Origin: Ophiodon elongatus
Lineage: Eukaryota > Chordata > Actinopteri > Perciformes > Hexagrammidae
DNA length: 64,000 bases
Direction: 5' to 3'
Assembly (NCBI GenBank): GCA_016806645.1
Contig: JACSYO010000115.1
Location: 2,501 to 66,500 of the forward strand
Shown here in pieces: positions 59,646-64,000 of the stretch. The notes under the pieces were generated by a model. That model did not search any database. It was not told the DNA's origin and worked only from the letters and a program-made list of their open reading frames with translations. Numbering within the stretch: the first letter of the stretch is position 1; each line of letters starts with the position of its first letter. Made by a program: the position numbers and the translations under genes.

Positions 59646-62600
59646 CTTGTGTTAATGCAAATGTATTCTCATACGTGTGAGTTCGTTCTTCGGTAGCTGT
59701 CCACAAACACAAAGCTGTGCAAGAAAATGAGGAGCATCCATTTATAACCAAGCTATTATAGATATTGTCTTATATTTTGGATAGCGTAACATTGCATAAG
59801 TGTCTTTGCCTGGTTTTGAATGCTGCATTACAGTAAACTGATTTCATTTTCTGAACTAACCAGATGGTTCTAGCTGGTATATTATTTCCCTTTGCCCCCT
59901 TATTCATTATATCCACATTACACGTTCATCACATTACAGTCATGTGCCGTATCTCTTTAAGGTTTTTGACTGTTATCCTGAAGACATTATTTCCAACATA
60001 GCGTTCGACTACTGAGAGCAGTTATCACACTGGCTATGGCAAGCTGCACAAAGCATCTCCACCCTAAATGGCATTTTAAAATAAACAACAGGGCTTCTAA
60101 GCTGACAAGTCATCTCACCTGAACATCACTACCCTCCAAAGAGGGCTACAGGAAAAAATACTAAGACCAATTATTAATGCCAATATGCTCACAATAACGA
60201 TGCTAACATAAACTATGCAGGTGTAATGTAAGTACAGCTGAGGATTATGGGTAAATTCAAGCTAATTTCATGGCAATCCATCCTGTAGTTGTCAAGCCAT
60301 TGTTTTAAAAGCAGAAACTGTCAACCTCCTGGTGGCGCTGGACAAAAACTCATTTCAGTATTCGTTGGGATATTTCAGTGTGGATCAAAGTGGACCGACT
60401 GACAGAGAGATCAATCCCATCCCTGGAGAAGGGCAGCCAGCTTGGGTTACCTGGCTGGAGTGACATTTTGATGACTTGGCTAAATCGCCAAGCCGCACAA
60501 CATAACATAACACATCGTGACAATCACACTGTGTTTTAGTCTTACCCCGGTGTGGGGCAGGTTGTTACAATGGAACTCCTTTTATTTTCCATCAATTAAT
60601 TAATTTTTATGATATAGAGATGTTGCAAACATTGCTATGTGTCGTAGACACTTATTGTACACAGTTGAGAAACACTGAATTGATACATGTTTTGAATAAT
60701 GAGAATAGAGGCATTTTAATTATATTTCCTCCAATTATCTATATAAAAAAACTAAAACATAAATGAAACAATATTTATTTTGCTTTTATTGTGAGTGGAT
60801 CGTAAATGAGATACTTTTGCTTTTCCTAAATCAAACTGTACTGTGCCTGGACCTTAATGGTGGTCTTTCCAAACCCTGCACGAATACCGATCCCCTCATA
60901 TTCAGCATCTCTCCTTTCAAATGTCTTCCTTTGTAGGTTGGCACATAGCAAAAGTGCAACCAATAATCTGAAGATGGTAACAGACAGGCGTAGGAAAAAG
61001 CGTGATGAACAAGCATGAAAATGAAGCTGCACCTTTTGAGAAACCCTAATTGATTTGGCAGTTTAATTTCTGTCCTGGCTGGCTAATCCATTTCCAGGGA
61101 GACAAAAAGGTGAAATGGCCTGGCTGGAAATGAGGGGACGGAGGCAAAGGCAGTCTCCAAAGAATACTGAATGAAATGAGAGACACTGAGTGAAATGTCA
61201 ATTTGAGTCGACGGCGGCTAGCAGAATGACAAAGTACTTACCACTCGCAACGGGAATGCCTAATGAGAGCCGAGAGGTGACATTTGAGGAGAACGCTGAA
61301 TTGTGACAGCTTTAGTCCAGTTTTTAAAGCTCAACTAGGCTATTTGGTACATTGACAGCGCCGACGGACAACTGCTTGAAAAAAACCTGAACTGAAATGG
61401 CCAGAAATCCCCAGAGGTGTCATCAGCCAGTGGTCTGTCCAGTTTTATCTGACGTGCATTGCTCACTGCCAAGTAGGAGAAACCTTTCCACAAGCAAAGG
61501 GAACAGCATTTAATTTGGACAAAGGGTTGAAACTACAGCAGTTCAATTAACGGGAAGCCCTTTTCTCTTCCAGCTCTACATTGTGGTTTATATTGGTCGC
61601 TTACATCAATGTGCTGCCTATTACATATTTGAGTCAAGCCTACCAACTTCCATGAGTCATTTGCTTTTCATCTGAGGAATCCAATCAGGTCTTCTCTTCT
61701 CTTCTCTTTAAACACATTACAATATGTCAGCTATCTCGATTTGGACAAAGAACTGATGAGATCACTTAAATTTCAGACCCACATTCCGATGATCTTAGCA
61801 CAATAAGGTCGAAACACATTGAGGTGTACAGGATAGATTCCTAATGAGTTCACCAAAACATGAAAAGATTTGACGCGTAACCCACAGGACTCTGGGAGAG
61901 AGTCTCTGTTCAAAGCTCTGCAGATGGCTGTACTCTGCTTACAGTAATGGTGTGGCACTGTTAAAAAAGAGCCACAGGGGTGGTACGATAATAGAAGCAG
62001 CACATGAAAAAGGTCTTTGAATTAACTCGATCACAATTACAAATGCAGCCACGCAAGCGAGTCCTATCAAGTTGAATGACAATTAGCAGTATATGTGTCA
62101 GCAGGGAAGAAGTGTAGAGGAAATTTGGCAGTCACTACAGAATGTCTTTTTACAGCCACCAGAAGAACCTAATAGTAGCCTAGATTGCAAATTGTACGGA
62201 CTTGCAAGAGTAATGGTCACAAAAACAAAACATTTTCTTCACCCTTTGGCCATAATTTGTATAGACAAATGAATATTAGGTTTGAGTTTAGAGAAATGGC
62301 TCTCACTGGAAAAAGCAAGTTGTATCCATTCCACCAAAATGCAAAGTACATGATGTATGCGCATACTGATTTGACTGATGTATACCACTTCAATGGTAGA
62401 TACACAAGATTTGATGTTAGCTGAGGAAAAACTCTAGAAAACAATAAGCCAAACACTGTCAACTGTACTGACAAGGATGAACATGGGTGTCAAACAGAAG
62501 CTCAGGGTCAGCAACCTGTGACCTCAGGAATTGTCAGAGAAATGGATAAACACCTTTTGCAACAAACAGTCTCACCAAAAGCTTCTTGACTTAGTGTACA

Positions 62601-62919
62601 GAGCATGGTCATCATCATCAGTGGGAAGAAAACTATCTTCCCATCTAGGATTTCACCATCCAGACAGTTCAGACGAACCCAATAAAGTCCTAAACCCACA
62701 TGCTGCTAAACATGGTGGTGGATCTGTTCAGTTAGTGTGACACCAGAAACACAATGGGGTCCTTCATATTTCATCATTATGCTTTAGTTCTCAATAGTTA
62801 AAGAGTTGTTTCATCAACAAGACAAAGCCAATCCTCTGAGCCTCCCAAACCAGCAGCTCTAAATAAGGAAGGCCCCGCCTCCATGCAGGCTGTTGTTATT
62901 CACTGTTTTTACTTCTATC
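59646..62919. other. Sequence without recognised features
   Basis: No exon, RNA gene or clear repeat. A donor-like GAGTG|GTAAGTACTT exists on the minus strand at about 61235-61245, but the preceding open segment does not look like the missing VSTM2A V-set exon. Confidence 0.4.
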
Positions 62920-63395
62920 TTGTGTTGGGCAAGTTACTCAGAAAGTGTAATATGTTACGTTTTACGTATTACTCCCTTAGAAAGTAATGTTATGATTTTA
63001 CTTATTACTTGGTGTCAAAAGTAATTTGTTCCATTATTCATTATATTACCATTTTACTTTAGCCTTTGAGCCGTTTTGAAAACGCCCGCAGAGTCCATGT
63101 GCTTACCACCTTGCGCTTAGCATTGATTATTGAAATTTGACCTGAAGGTGAGAGTATTAAACTGAGGGTGGAGTGGATGCTTTTGCACACTCTTAGAAAC
63201 TGGCATTTCTCTTCCTTTCCCTCAAGGCACAGTCACACACCACCCGAGGTGGTATTCGCCTGAAAGTTCACCAAATTTGAATTCGACATGAAGTGAAGAT
63301 GTATAACAAGGTGTTACTTGGATAAATAACTGTAATTTAATAACTTTATTTGTGGGTAATTGTTATCCCTTACGGTACTTGTTGCTGAGGAAACA
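62920..63395. mobile_element. hAT-like non-autonomous element (degenerate)
   Basis: It starts with TGTGTTGGGCAAGTTACTCA, a phrase typical of the left end of a widespread fish hAT-type miniature element, and continues with alternating TTACGTATTACTC, TTTTACTTATTACTTGG and similar repeats. On the right, TGTTACTTGGATAAATAACT, AATTTAATAACTTTATTTG and TTGTTATCCCTTACGG continue the pattern. There is no transposase frame, and the right terminal repeat is not clear. Confidence 0.5.
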
Positions 63396-63449
63396 ACTGC
63401 TTATACCTTCAAAAAGTACTGTAATTTCTATGTAACCCTCGTAATTGTG

Positions 63450-63530
63450 AGCCAGGACGTGCAGAGCTTTTGTAAGGAAGTCAGGTGACGTAGTATAAAG
63501 ATTATTTTGTCTTACTTTTAATACATAACT
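63450..63530 (-). repeat. Family A, internal part
   Basis: In plus orientation GGAAGTCAGGTGACGTAGTA and TAAAGATTATTTTGTC are the reverse complement of the CTTTATACTACGTCACCTGA block near 22660. Confidence 0.6.
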
Positions 63531-64000
63531 TACGGACTCAAGGGTGAAATATCCGAGACAAGGCGAATTTCGATTGCCTCTCAAATGGCTCATGCACCAT
63601 GAGCCGTTTGCGCTGTTGGCCCCAAACAGCGCTAACGGTGCAAAGTGTGGACAGAGCTCACAGTGTTAGGCTGAGGGGGAACTGGAGAGGGGTGATATGA
63701 TTCTGAAACCTAACCAAGTAGTTTGTTCACCAAAAAACATGGCTGTACACTGCATGGGCTTATACAGGCAAACTGATCTATTGTGTTGTTGGACATTGGT
63801 AGGAGAATGCAATGAATGAAGAATGAGAAATCGTTTATTATAAGATATCATACCAACCGTTGTACGTCTCATACAAATGTATCATACAGCACACCAAAAT
63901 ACGAAGGGTAAAATTGCACAAGGTTAACTGGGCGGTGATTTTGTTACAGTCAGTGAAAAACCTGTGTTCCAATAATGAAGTTGGAGGTTAGCTGAACCTT
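63531..64000. other. Sequence without recognised features
   Basis: No gene or repeat is recognised up to the end of the window. Confidence 0.4.

Noticed and set aside
61200..61300. Missing V-set exon of the VSTM2A-like gene before the donor at about 61240
   Set aside because: The sequence before the donor has no tryptophan motif or cysteine context of a V-set domain in any frame.

Overview
The window looks like a non-coding-rich stretch of a bony-fish (teleost, probably acanthomorph) nuclear genome. The evidence is long CA/TG and AT microsatellites, G-rich arrays, several transposon types typical of teleosts (a Gmr1-like Ty3/gypsy fragment, an L2 LINE 3' end, a V-SINE/Mermaid-like SINE, a hAT-type element), and only one convincingly coding, intron-split gene. 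There are no operons, bacterial-type genes, CRISPR arrays, rRNA genes or tRNA genes that I can support.

The one firm gene is on the minus strand: two exons of a VSTM2A-like immunoglobulin V-set gene, at 48505-48555 (a 51-nt phase-0 micro-exon) and 46203-46539 (337 nt). They are joined across a 1965-bp intron with canonical splice sites, and the reading frame runs through the junction. I did not find the 5' exons (signal peptide and most of the V-set domain), which should lie above 48555 or beyond the window, nor the 3' terminal exon below 46203. The rest is intergenic or intronic sequence.

Layout: 1-8 kb is mostly unique sequence with a (TG)n array, a Tc1-like end fragment, and a minus-strand cluster of exon-like segments beside a GC-rich block (6.0-7.5 kb). 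8.4-11.1 kb holds a degenerate tandem block, repeat fragments, a 240-bp AT/AC array and a SINE copy. 13.8-17.2 kb is a transposon graveyard: a Gmr1-like pol fragment, an L2 LINE tail and an unrecognised decayed coding-like region. 21-23 kb has (CA)n arrays and a long copy of a dispersed repeat that I call 'family A'. 26.3-27.3 kb is a hAT-type element with inverted ends, near-matching 8-bp target duplications and a nested family A copy. 28-31.4 kb has a G-rich array, a 21-bp minisatellite and a LINE-type tail. 32-38 kb has several more family A pieces. 42.3-43.2 kb has a 25-bp minisatellite that grew out of a family A copy. 44.2-44.6 kb is another old interspersed repeat. 46.2-48.6 kb holds the VSTM2A-like exons. 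49.3 kb has a (GGA)n tract. 51-64 kb is mostly unique, with a near-perfect palindrome, family A pieces, a full-length-looking SINE and a second hAT-like element.

No novel defence or metabolic system is visible. The most interesting signals are the dispersed, apparently non-autonomous family A with minisatellites born in or next to its copies, the Gmr1-type domain order, and a few unrecognised exon-like segments.
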